From Flavobacteriales bacterium (GTDB taxonomy: Bacteria > Bacteroidota > Bacteroidia > Flavobacteriales_E > Vicingaceae), in the NCBI GenBank assembly GCA_003487525.1, contig DNDT01000466.1, forward strand, positions 1-7,800: a DNA stretch of 7,800 bases. The letters are read 5' to 3'. The translations under genes and the position numbers were made by a program. Shown piece by piece: positions 1 through 6,946 of this stretch (its first letter is position 1; each line of letters begins with the position of its first letter). Under the pieces are notes generated by a model that was not told the DNA's origin, ran no database searches, and was given only the letters and a program-made list of their open reading frames with translations.

Positions 1-273
1 AAAGATATTTCTCTCTGGGAACTGTACACACGCTCTCAATTTGAATCCGATATTCAACATTATGTGACGGATGTGAAGAAGGTCCTGCTGGATACAATCG
101 CCAGGTCAGGGTTGGATATTGGAGAAATCGATGCTGTTGTGAAGACAGGCGGCTCGTCAAATATCCCACTGTTTACGGAAATGTTGGCGAGAATCTTTGG
201 GGTGGAGAGGGTAAAGGAATCGAACTCGTTCAGCAGCGTGGTTGCGGGGCTGGCTATCAAGGCGAAGATGTGA
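1..273 (+). CDS. Hsp70-family (DnaK/YegD-like) ATPase, C-terminal part only
   Basis: The gene enters from the left edge in frame 1, so only the last 90 residues are visible. They match the end of the Hsp70 nucleotide-binding domain. A helix (roughly DVKKVLLDTIARSGL) leads to the strand and adenosine-binding turn IDAVVKTGGSSNIPLF, then a helix ending in IFG, then SFSSVVAGLAIKA, equivalent to the VAxGAA end of the ATPase lobe. The protein stops directly after this, at KAKM, so there is no substrate-binding domain and lid as in DnaK. That is typical of short YegD-like Hsp70 relatives. Family knowledge says such proteins bind ATP; their clients are mostly unknown. An internal GTG at 64 is not the start, because the frame is open back to base 1. 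The gene converges on the minus-strand block with a 50-nt gap in which I see no terminator hairpin. The family call is confident; the subfamily is less so. Confidence 0.85.
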   Translation, partial: KDISLWELYTRSQFESDIQHYVTDVKKVLLDTIARSGLDIGEIDAVVKTGGSSNIPLFTEMLARIFGVERVKESNSFSSVVAGLAIKAKM

Positions 274-323
274 AGACTCCAAACAGCATTCAGATAACAC
301 AATCAAATTACATTTTTCATTTC

Positions 324-1022
324 TTACGATCTATTAAAAATCACCTTCCCAAAATTTGTTAGAGCCTCCACGCCAGATTTATCAATTATGCCCAGTGCAA
401 GTAAAACAACCAAGGTTGTAAAAGCACTTGCGCCAAATGCATATACTGCGACATCTGCTTGATTTGTAATTTTCCAAGATGTGATAAATAGCGCAAAAGT
501 GACAAGTAGCATTGAAACAACGACAGTTAACACACGTTTAAATTTTTTCTCCTCCAAAGAAACCTGGGCCTTAAGCTCGTTCTTATTCGATAAAATCATG
601 GCTATAGTAGTTACCACATAAGCCAAATATTCGTGGCTATGCTTCGCATCGGGGTCATTTTCAGGTATTTTTTTTACACAAATTGCACGCCTTGCCTGAG
701 CCCCCTGCATAACTTTTGGATCATCTGTATGCACTGAATAAATAATCTGAATTGCATTGTGATTTTTCTTTTCTACAAGGTCAACTAATTCAAACCCCAT
801 TTTTGCTCTCCGATCTCTAGCTATCCCTTTAGATTTTAAATAATCATCGTCGTACCAGCCCAAATCAATCACGGCAATGTCAAAGAGATCATCCTGTGCT
901 AGCTTTTCAGCCTCATCATATTTGTAGACATCATTGACAATGTGCCCCAAACTTCTCAAAGCATCACATGCGCCTTCGATTTGTTTTTTATGGTCATCTG
1001 CCATCAGAATTTTTAGTCTCAT
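324..1022 (-). CDS. Response-regulator receiver domain with two C-terminal membrane helices
   Basis: With the ATG at 1022 the product is 232 residues. Residues 1-135 look like a CheY-type receiver domain: MRLKILMADDH supplies the acidic pair D9/D10, FDIAVIDLG the phospho-acceptor D53, IIYSVHTD the conserved Ser/Thr position (S96), and AICVKKIP the conserved Lys (K117). About 20 charged residues are inserted after D53 (WYDDDYLKSKG onward). A short charged helix follows, then two hydrophobic stretches (about 164-183 and 191-213). There is no helix-turn-helix, kinase or cyclase output. By family knowledge, a histidine kinase would phosphorylate D53; how the signal leaves the protein is unknown. 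I chose ATG 1022 because the receiver starts there and GAGAAG lies 8 nt upstream. ATG 1046 and TTG 1049 are alternatives without a visible Shine-Dalgarno site. It is last in the minus-strand block, downstream of HET-C. No kinase gene is in view. Confidence 0.85.
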   Translation of the reverse strand: MRLKILMADDHKKQIEGACDALRSLGHIVNDVYKYDEAEKLAQDDLFDIAVIDLGWYDDDYLKSKGIARDRRAKMGFELVDLVEKKNHNAIQIIYSVHTDDPKVMQGAQARRAICVKKIPENDPDAKHSHEYLAYVVTTIAMILSNKNELKAQVSLEEKKFKRVLTVVVSMLLVTFALFITSWKITNQADVAVYAFGASAFTTLVVLLALGIIDKSGVEALTNFGKVIFNRS

Positions 1023-1080
1023 TGTGGTCTTCTCTTCATCATCCATCAAAAGAATTTAATGTTCTCGAGCAGGAATTGGC

Positions 1081-1097
1081 GGGAATCCCTAGGGAAA
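1081..1097. repeat. Overlapping CCCTAGGG/GGGAATCCC dyads in the HET-C to receiver-gene gap
   Basis: The perfect ten-base palindrome TCCCTAGGGA (1086-1095) shares its CCC with a second small dyad, GGGAATCCC, beginning at 1081. The pair sits in the roughly 109-nt gap between the HET-C stop and the receiver-protein start. It could be an operator for the last gene, but it is short and may be chance. I see no convincing promoter beside it. Confidence 0.3.
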
Positions 1098-1131
1098 TAT
1101 CATGGCATCATTTTTTTCAAATAAGCAATAA

Positions 1132-3693
1132 TCACCTTTTCTTCTGATACATACTTTCTAATTTTTTTCTCAATCCCATTGTTTCTGTAACGAAGGCATC
1201 TCTTTCCTGGATAGCAGTATTTCCGGATGATTTACCCTTAAAGTAAACCCACTTATGATATTGATAAGCAGGAAGCGACATTTTCATCTTCTCATCTCTG
1301 TAATCCTTTTTGAAATTGGTCCACCTTTCCTCGGTTAGATCCATGATATCTTTCCACCAGACCCCTTGATTGATTCTCTCAAGTTTTGCCTTATACTCAA
1401 ACGGGATCAGAACAAGCAATCCAGTGCGCAACTCGTAAAACCCAGTAGCTGATGGTTGACCAAGTCCGCTCGCAAGCACCAATTCTGGCACTTTGTCATA
1501 TTCAAGGTTAACGCCTGCCACAGGATCTTTTCTACGTAATTGTGATACATCGACATGTTTTAGATTAGCTTCCAAGAGCATTTCATAGGAAAATACTTTG
1601 TAACTTCCCTGAAGTGAAAATCGAATAAATTGTTCATAAATTGTTTTGAAAGTTTCGCCACTTTTAGAGACCAAGTGTTGATCATATCCCACCATTGCAG
1701 ATCGATAATATGATCTGACCATTTCTTCAGAATAAGCCGCAGGAGGTCTTAAAAAGTAACCCAACAACTCCATCCAGTCAATCCAAGTAGTATCTGCAGT
1801 TGCATTTTTGCACCAACTCTGATCTCCCCAACGACACATGGTATCTATAATATACCAATGTATCGTTCTGGCGCAGTTAAACATTTGTTTATACAGTGGT
1901 TCGGTTTCATAGTCTTTCGCAAGCAAGGAGTGTGACCCAATACGATATGCTCCAATAATCTCAAAGAGATGTTCTTTAAGATCGTAAATTGCTTTTTGGA
2001 ATGTATTGCGCAATAATAACTCAATGATTATTTTTACAGCAAATTTCCCGTTAAATAACGGAGACCGTAAAGGTTTCAACAAGAAGCTAAAAGGATTCTC
2101 GGCAAATTCAACTACTGTTTTAATGAGTTGAAAAATATTAAATGTTAACTCCATTTTTTCAATTTGGTCAGAGCAAAGAATTACGACAATTTTTATGACA
2201 TCGAATAGGATCTCCTGTGGATATTCTGGGAAATATCCTTTTTCCTTAATTCTCTCCTGAATCTCTTGGCTTGATATGCCCCCGGACACACGTTTTACCT
2301 TTGCTTGATCTGAAAAGTAATCAAGTAATTCGAGTAGAGATCGCCGTGCTTTGGCTTCTATCGTCTTATCTTGAATAATTTTGGATATATCTTCAATTTC
2401 AAATTCATCAAGTATCTCTTCTGCATAATTCTTCCCGTACTGAGATAATATCTCATTAAAAGTAATATTTTTTTCTTCCTTAATGCCAAGCAATTCTTCA
2501 AGTACATGGAAAAGAGATATTAGAGTATCTTGACAGTCAAAGTATCCTGTTACTACGGCAGGTTCGTCTGCAATTAAATTCCACTCATCATTCGATACTC
2601 CTGGGGAAAAGCGCTTTAACCTTTTGAGAACTTTAACGACCGCTTTATCTGATTTGACAGCTTTCAGCAAATCACCAGATTCAGGTTTTCCTTTATAGGC
2701 TCGCTGTACAAGATCAACATCGTAAAAATTGTCCTTGATATATTGATCGCCATTCAATAGGGCCGCATGCTCTATGAAATTCGAATGTGCAAAGAAATCT
2801 TCAACTGCATGTAGGGCGTGACCAAGTTTTGCAAGTCCAAGGTGAAAATTTTCATCATTTTGCAAATCTGCACAAGACCGAAAGAATCTACTTGCCCATT
2901 CTTTGTCCACTTCGCATAAGAGTGACGCGGCAATTCGAATATCATCTTGGAGATAATCGTATATGGACTGCCCACTACTATTGGGACTTGTTCTATCTTT
3001 TTTTCCTATGCGATTCGAATAAAGCTTATTTGGATACCGAGATTTAAGAGGTCCCCAGCCATCCTCACAGATACTGCCGTAAGAATATTTGCATTCCGGG
3101 CGATCCAAATGCTCATGTGGATAATACTGAACACAGATACTTTTGAATATTTTGTCGAAGATTTCATATGGAATTCCCGGGTTGCCAGATTGGGGATCAG
3201 GATGGGCAAACTTTGAATAAGCCACAAAACGGACCATTGACAACAGCGCATCTCCAAAAGTATTCCCTGTGCTTTCGCCATTTTGACCCTTTTGAGGTGG
3301 CTTCCGAAGTAATGCGGCTAATGTTGTAAACTTCACGGAAAGTTCAGTTAAATAAGAACTCGTTTGGAATAAAAGGTGACGTATTAGTGGAGAATCAGAC
3401 TCCCCTTTCTTGTTCAAAATCTCGGGAAACGTAATCGCTAATTCGTTAATGAAAAAGGACCTGTATTTACACAATAACAGGAATGCATTGTCTTTTAGTT
3501 TTTGTCCAATTTTCGATGTAAGCTCGCCAAAACACCCTGCAACGGGATCGTTCACTTGACTCATATCTGTGAGCCAGTTACCCAAATAGAAGGCATTTAA
3601 ATTTACATTCTGTATGCCAAGTTCCACAAAAGCATCTTCAAGCCGTTTCTTACCTGTGGATTCTGCTACATGTCTATGACCATGCGTATTCAT
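1132..3693 (-). CDS. HET-C-family protein, full length (heterokaryon-incompatibility C homologue)
   Basis: The product is 853 residues. Family landmarks appear in the order known from fungal HET-C: GHRHVAE at 5-11, FYLGNWLTDMSQ at 35-46 (fungal form close to YFGNWLRDYSQ), YPHEHLDRPE at 191-200, the core LGHALHAVEDFFAHSNF at 290-306 with H292, H295, D299 and H303, and GSHSLLAKD at 586-594. The His/Asp spacing of the core resembles the metal-binding motif of zinc-dependent phospholipase C/P1-nuclease-like folds, so a metal-dependent lipid- or phosphoester-hydrolysing role is plausible but not shown. Residues about 490-575 contain amphipathic, hydrophobic helices that could touch membrane. The last 120 residues are unrecognised. 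There is no signal peptide, unlike fungal HET-C. The ATG at 3693 puts the first motif at the extreme N-terminus, exactly as in the fragment upstream, which supports the start. It overlaps that fragment by 20 nt and has a poor Shine-Dalgarno site, suggesting translational coupling. Family call firm; activity inferred. Confidence 0.88.
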   Translation of the reverse strand: MNTHGHRHVAESTGKKRLEDAFVELGIQNVNLNAFYLGNWLTDMSQVNDPVAGCFGELTSKIGQKLKDNAFLLLCKYRSFFINELAITFPEILNKKGESDSPLIRHLLFQTSSYLTELSVKFTTLAALLRKPPQKGQNGESTGNTFGDALLSMVRFVAYSKFAHPDPQSGNPGIPYEIFDKIFKSICVQYYPHEHLDRPECKYSYGSICEDGWGPLKSRYPNKLYSNRIGKKDRTSPNSSGQSIYDYLQDDIRIAASLLCEVDKEWASRFFRSCADLQNDENFHLGLAKLGHALHAVEDFFAHSNFIEHAALLNGDQYIKDNFYDVDLVQRAYKGKPESGDLLKAVKSDKAVVKVLKRLKRFSPGVSNDEWNLIADEPAVVTGYFDCQDTLISLFHVLEELLGIKEEKNITFNEILSQYGKNYAEEILDEFEIEDISKIIQDKTIEAKARRSLLELLDYFSDQAKVKRVSGGISSQEIQERIKEKGYFPEYPQEILFDVIKIVVILCSDQIEKMELTFNIFQLIKTVVEFAENPFSFLLKPLRSPLFNGKFAVKIIIELLLRNTFQKAIYDLKEHLFEIIGAYRIGSHSLLAKDYETEPLYKQMFNCARTIHWYIIDTMCRWGDQSWCKNATADTTWIDWMELLGYFLRPPAAYSEEMVRSYYRSAMVGYDQHLVSKSGETFKTIYEQFIRFSLQGSYKVFSYEMLLEANLKHVDVSQLRRKDPVAGVNLEYDKVPELVLASGLGQPSATGFYELRTGLLVLIPFEYKAKLERINQGVWWKDIMDLTEERWTNFKKDYRDEKMKMSLPAYQYHKWVYFKGKSSGNTAIQERDAFVTETMGLRKKLESMYQKKR

Positions 3694-3925
3694 AATTATA
3701 GATGACCTGTGAAGGGAAACTCAGAAATCTTGCCACATCAGGGAGCTTCGGTAAAATAGCTCCGATGCCTCTATACTGGCTGCAATCCATAAGCCAGTTT
3801 CCTAAATAAAAAGCATCCAAACCTGACGGATAGGCATCTTCTGGGATGCCCAATATCGCTAATGCTTCTTTGAGCCTGGGTATACCTGCCTCTTCCGCAA
3901 CGCTTCTGTGTCCGCCAGTTTTCAT
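3674..3925 (-). CDS. Short HET-C N-terminal paralogue (83 residues), possible gene remnant
   Basis: The product reads MKTGGHRSVAEEAG at the start and FYLGNWLMDCSQ at 39-50. These are the first two landmarks of the HET-C protein directly downstream. By hand alignment about 27 of 46 residues are identical over this stretch, with a four-residue gap. The DNA is much more diverged than a recent duplication would be. H8 of the full-length protein is Ser here. After about residue 70 the sequence (SQVIYNYEYAWS) no longer looks like HET-C and runs into the next gene's start. The rest of the family domain, including the His/Asp core, is absent. It starts 10 nt after the stop of the 955-residue gene and overlaps full-length HET-C by 20 nt, with no strong Shine-Dalgarno site. 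It may be the remnant of a second HET-C deleted after its N-terminus, or a retained short regulator whose translation feeds HET-C. The ORF is intact, so I list it as CDS. Confidence 0.6.
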   Translation of the reverse strand: MKTGGHRSVAEEAGIPRLKEALAILGIPEDAYPSGLDAFYLGNWLMDCSQYRGIGAILPKLPDVARFLSFPSQVIYNYEYAWS

Positions 3926-3935
3926 AAATTATGAT

Positions 3936-6803
3936 CTATTTCTTTAAGGGCTCACAATCATACGTGGGTAAATCAGCGCTCTTCTGTAAATAAACCAAAG
4001 AGGTTGGTACTACGACATCCCAAGGTTCACCGTATGGTTCCGCGCCATTGAGATCATCTTGTTGATTTCTCAATTCTTCATGGATGGGTATATAGAGCGG
4101 ATGATTAATTCCCGGTGCTGAGCCTCCGTTCCACGGCTTCTTCGTGCAGAGATAGTGCATAACTGCAACCTGATAGGCTGGACGCACAGCGATAATAACC
4201 CGCGCCGAGCCAGCCTGCAGGAACTTCGCATACAATGGATCTGTCTCGTCGTAATATTTTTGTGCCTCGAACCAATTTTCAGGCATTTTGCCCCAAAAAT
4301 AAGGGTAAAGCAAATAACTGATTTGGGGCCATTCAAATGCCTGTTCAATGAATTGAATGATGCTGCCCTCCTCCTTTGCCTCCGCTATATCAATCGCCGG
4401 GATCTCAATGCTAACTGGAGAAGTGGTTGATGATTCGGTAATTGTAGTCTCTGTAACTGTTACAGTTGTACCCGGTTCGGGTGTTGTTTGTGTGACCTTT
4501 TTGATTTCGGTTGAGACTGTTGTCTCTTCGGATATCTGTTCTGTCCGGGACTTCATCGCATCGAATTGAATATCATCAGCCTTCTCTATGTCAAATTGCT
4601 TTGTGAGCATGGTGATACAGTGTTTCTTCAATTCGGTTTTGATTATTTCCTGGTTGATACGCGGATTACGCCCTTGAATTACTATACCCTTACTGGCATT
4701 GTATCCATCTAATTTGTCCTGGTATTCGGCGAGTGCTGAGTTGTATTCTGCTAATCGTTTTTCATAGGCATCCATAATCCTTTGGTAAGTCTTTATTTTC
4801 CACTTTCGTAATGTATCAGCCGAAGGTTGCATTTTAATCGAGACGGTTAAGGCAAAAGATAAAACATCATGCGCCAAAATAGTTATTGCTACCTTATTTG
4901 AGATATTGCCAATGTTTTGATATCCCACATTGACCAACACAGCAGAAGTGTTTGGTGTCTCTGAGCCCGGCTGATTCAGGTCTCCACCATAGTCTCCAAC
5001 ACTTATAAAAAAGCGATTTGGCCAATCATATGCATCATCTGCAGTATCATTAAATTTAATGCCACCAACTATTTTTACTGCAGTGGCATGGAAGCCTTCG
5101 GTTACTTCACAATTATATTCGCGCCCGTATGCCTCGTGTCCGTCCGGCTTGTCGCCCTGGACGGCAATTGTCTTTGTTATGTTTCCTGGCATTGGTTCCA
5201 GATCAGAAATATTGTACAAAACAGTATATGTATCTACTGTTGCATCAGTAATTTCGGAAATGTCAAGCACTGGAAACGCGGGCTTTTGTGGAGCATCCAG
5301 TTTACTTTGCTTATTCTTATTCCTTTCAAAAGCCGCAGCAATAAATGCTGCAGGTTGTGGAACAACAAACTCAAACATTAAGCGTTTGCCATAGTTATAT
5401 ACTTGTGCTTTGTAATATTTATCCAGCCACCGATAAATACCCGTAATGTGTCCAGTACCGCTGGCGCCGGTGTTATTGATGCCATGTTTGTTGGTTTCCT
5501 CTACCTCATAGATTTTCTTGGTTGCCCTTTCCTCACGTACACGTTTCTGAACCCGGGTCAACGACCGATCAACGATATCTTTTGCAAAATTATTAGCGCT
5601 TTTGTGCGAGTCGCTTGTAGAGAGGCTATAGGAAACGCCTGTACTCGCCGAAAACTCAACAGTTCCATATTTGCCGCTAACTTCGCCAGAAATTTCAGCG
5701 TTCAAATCATTCTGGATAGTGGTCTCAGCCTCATTCTTTAACTCGTACCTATCCGTTGTTTGGAGTTCTTTTTCTGTTTCCTCGTTTTTTTCCGTTTGGG
5801 TGGAGAATAATTCCTCTGTCCTGTCCAACCGACGGTGGGTTCGCTCCTTGCTCTCTCCTTTGAGTACATTTTCAACGTGGGCTATTTCTCCTTCTTCATA
5901 TTTACAAAGGAACTGTTTGACAACCAACAAATCACCAAGCCCAAGGGGACGAATTTTATTAAATGGTTTGTAACGACCGAGCAGACACGCGAATATCTGG
6001 TGGATATACGGCGTGGCATTATGAAAAAGACCAGCGAGCTCATCCTTGGACTTTATTGTTACCTTAGGCGCGGTTGTGTTCTCCGGAATAAAATTTGCTT
6101 CCGCACAATTCGTAAAAGGATTAAAAGGCAGAATTTCTTGGGATTTGGATTTTGGGGAGACCGATGGCGTAAAAGGTTTTTCTGGATCACAAAATCTGAG
6201 AAGGCGGATAATATGCAAAGCCTTCAAACCATCAAGAACATATTCGAGGTTTATGGGGTAAAGTCGTTTACAAACGTAAAGGGCATAAAGACGCTCAAAC
6301 AAATAATCAAAATCGGAACAAAATGGGGATTTGTCAGCATTCGCATTGGGCTTCTTTGTTAGATAATCAAAAACGCCGGAATACGTATCGAAATGTTTCT
6401 TCACTATCTGATCCAAACCCGTAATCAACTTTGGTTTATTAAATTCAGTGACCTGTTGCTTAATTAATGATACAAACTCGTCAATCCATGGTCGCTCGGT
6501 CTTTTCTTTTATTGAGAACTGCATTTTGACTGCTTCAGCAATGCTGTCACTTCGAGTTATCATTTCCTTCTCGGAGGATAACTCAGGCAACTTGGCTTGA
6601 ATTTGGTTATATACAAAAAGAGCCACCTCGCTCAAATCGAACCTGCCTTGATCTGCTCCCACCGTATGAACCTCATCAGGCAGGTAAGTATCCTGAATCC
6701 TTTTATCTCGAATAATTGAGACTAGGTCATTATCGTGCTCGAAATTTTTAGGCGCGCGAAGGGCCATAAACTTAAAGATATCAGAAGTTACAGCAGTTTC
6801 CAT
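3936..6803 (-). CDS. Large (955-residue) protein of unknown function, HET-C operon partner
   Basis: I cannot name this family, though its C-terminal part feels like one that recurs in large uncharacterised bacterial proteins. Visible architecture: a mostly helical N-terminal region (1-300); a highly charged, helix-prone stretch (about 304-365, rich in E/K/T); a Gly/Ser/Thr-rich stretch with alternating small or hydrophobic residues (about 367-400, e.g. GTVEFSASTGVSYSLSTS); another charged helix (402-435); a strand-rich region (450-660, with GIYRWLDKYYKAQVYNYGKR); a short coiled-coil candidate (674-700, repeated AEY/EYxxxL spacing); a Thr/Ser/Glu-rich linker (752-800); and a compact aromatic C-terminal domain (815-945, with FEWPQISYLLYPYFWG and VVVPTSLVYL). 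There is no signal peptide or clear transmembrane helix. The ATG at 6803 is supported by GGAGG four nt upstream. Only 10 nt separate its stop from the next gene. The alternating segment could be a membrane-inserting beta-hairpin or part of a structural protein; both are inference. Confidence 0.8.
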   Translation of the reverse strand: METAVTSDIFKFMALRAPKNFEHDNDLVSIIRDKRIQDTYLPDEVHTVGADQGRFDLSEVALFVYNQIQAKLPELSSEKEMITRSDSIAEAVKMQFSIKEKTERPWIDEFVSLIKQQVTEFNKPKLITGLDQIVKKHFDTYSGVFDYLTKKPNANADKSPFCSDFDYLFERLYALYVCKRLYPINLEYVLDGLKALHIIRLLRFCDPEKPFTPSVSPKSKSQEILPFNPFTNCAEANFIPENTTAPKVTIKSKDELAGLFHNATPYIHQIFACLLGRYKPFNKIRPLGLGDLLVVKQFLCKYEEGEIAHVENVLKGESKERTHRRLDRTEELFSTQTEKNEETEKELQTTDRYELKNEAETTIQNDLNAEISGEVSGKYGTVEFSASTGVSYSLSTSDSHKSANNFAKDIVDRSLTRVQKRVREERATKKIYEVEETNKHGINNTGASGTGHITGIYRWLDKYYKAQVYNYGKRLMFEFVVPQPAAFIAAAFERNKNKQSKLDAPQKPAFPVLDISEITDATVDTYTVLYNISDLEPMPGNITKTIAVQGDKPDGHEAYGREYNCEVTEGFHATAVKIVGGIKFNDTADDAYDWPNRFFISVGDYGGDLNQPGSETPNTSAVLVNVGYQNIGNISNKVAITILAHDVLSFALTVSIKMQPSADTLRKWKIKTYQRIMDAYEKRLAEYNSALAEYQDKLDGYNASKGIVIQGRNPRINQEIIKTELKKHCITMLTKQFDIEKADDIQFDAMKSRTEQISEETTVSTEIKKVTQTTPEPGTTVTVTETTITESSTTSPVSIEIPAIDIAEAKEEGSIIQFIEQAFEWPQISYLLYPYFWGKMPENWFEAQKYYDETDPLYAKFLQAGSARVIIAVRPAYQVAVMHYLCTKKPWNGGSAPGINHPLYIPIHEELRNQQDDLNGAEPYGEPWDVVVPTSLVYLQKSADLPTYDCEPLKK

Positions 6804-6807
6804 GTTG

Positions 6808-6812
6808 CCTCC
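6808..6812 (-). promoter_or_regulatory. Shine-Dalgarno site of the 955-residue gene
   Basis: GGAGG on the minus strand, followed by CAAC and the ATG at 6803. The spacing of four nt is short but usable. It supports this start. The two HET-C ORFs that follow lack a comparable site, which is consistent with translational coupling along the block. Confidence 0.7.
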
Positions 6813-6852
6813 AATTTGGTTATGTCAGATGATCAGACGGTTTTCATCTTGG

Positions 6853-6892
6853 AACCTTGTTTACAAAGGCGAAAACCATTGTTAACAAGGGT
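6853..6892 (-). repeat. Long imperfect hairpin with internal TTGTTWACAA dyads, upstream of the 955-residue gene
   Basis: Bases 6855-6869 pair with 6876-6890: 13 of 15 positions match, with T-T and A-A mismatches, around a six-base loop (CGAAAA on the plus strand). The arms extend outward through AA/TT if one G bulges. Each arm also carries its own near-palindrome, TTGTTTACAA at 6857-6866 and TTGTTAACAA at 6879-6888, 22 nt apart or about two helical turns. No T-run follows on either strand, so it is not a standard rho-independent terminator. It lies about 40 nt before the GGAGG site of the 955-residue gene. It could be a double operator, or a structured 5' leader or processing site in the minus-strand transcript. 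Confidence 0.6.
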
Positions 6893-6902
6893 TACTGTTT
6901 CC

Positions 6903-6933
6903 ATCATAAGTGTGCATCTACAATTACTGCTAA
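6903..6933 (-). promoter_or_regulatory. Weak candidate promoter for the 955-residue/HET-C block
   Basis: On the minus strand, TATGAT (6903-6908, five of six to TATAAT) is preceded after a 19-nt spacer by TTAGCA (6928-6933, four of six to TTGACA). If used, transcription would begin just before the hairpin and place it in the mRNA leader. The -35 and spacing are poor, so this is only a candidate. Confidence 0.22.
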
Positions 6934-6946
6934 GGTAACGAGTCCG

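Noticed and set aside
60..302. An 80-residue minus-strand open frame opposite the Hsp70 end
   Set aside because: It is antisense to a clearly recognised Hsp70 C-terminus and has no family features.
274..323. A bidirectional terminator between the converging Hsp70 and receiver genes
   Set aside because: No GC-rich stem followed by a T-run can be found in these 50 bases.
3674..3925. The short HET-C ORF being the true N-terminus of the full-length protein, separated by a frameshift
   Set aside because: The downstream ORF has its own complete N-terminal motifs starting at its ATG, so joining them would duplicate the N-terminus rather than restore a single protein.
5835..6362. A 175-residue plus-strand open frame opposite the 955-residue gene
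   Set aside because: It is wholly antisense to a long ORF with a good Shine-Dalgarno site, starts without one, and its translation shows no recognisable domain.
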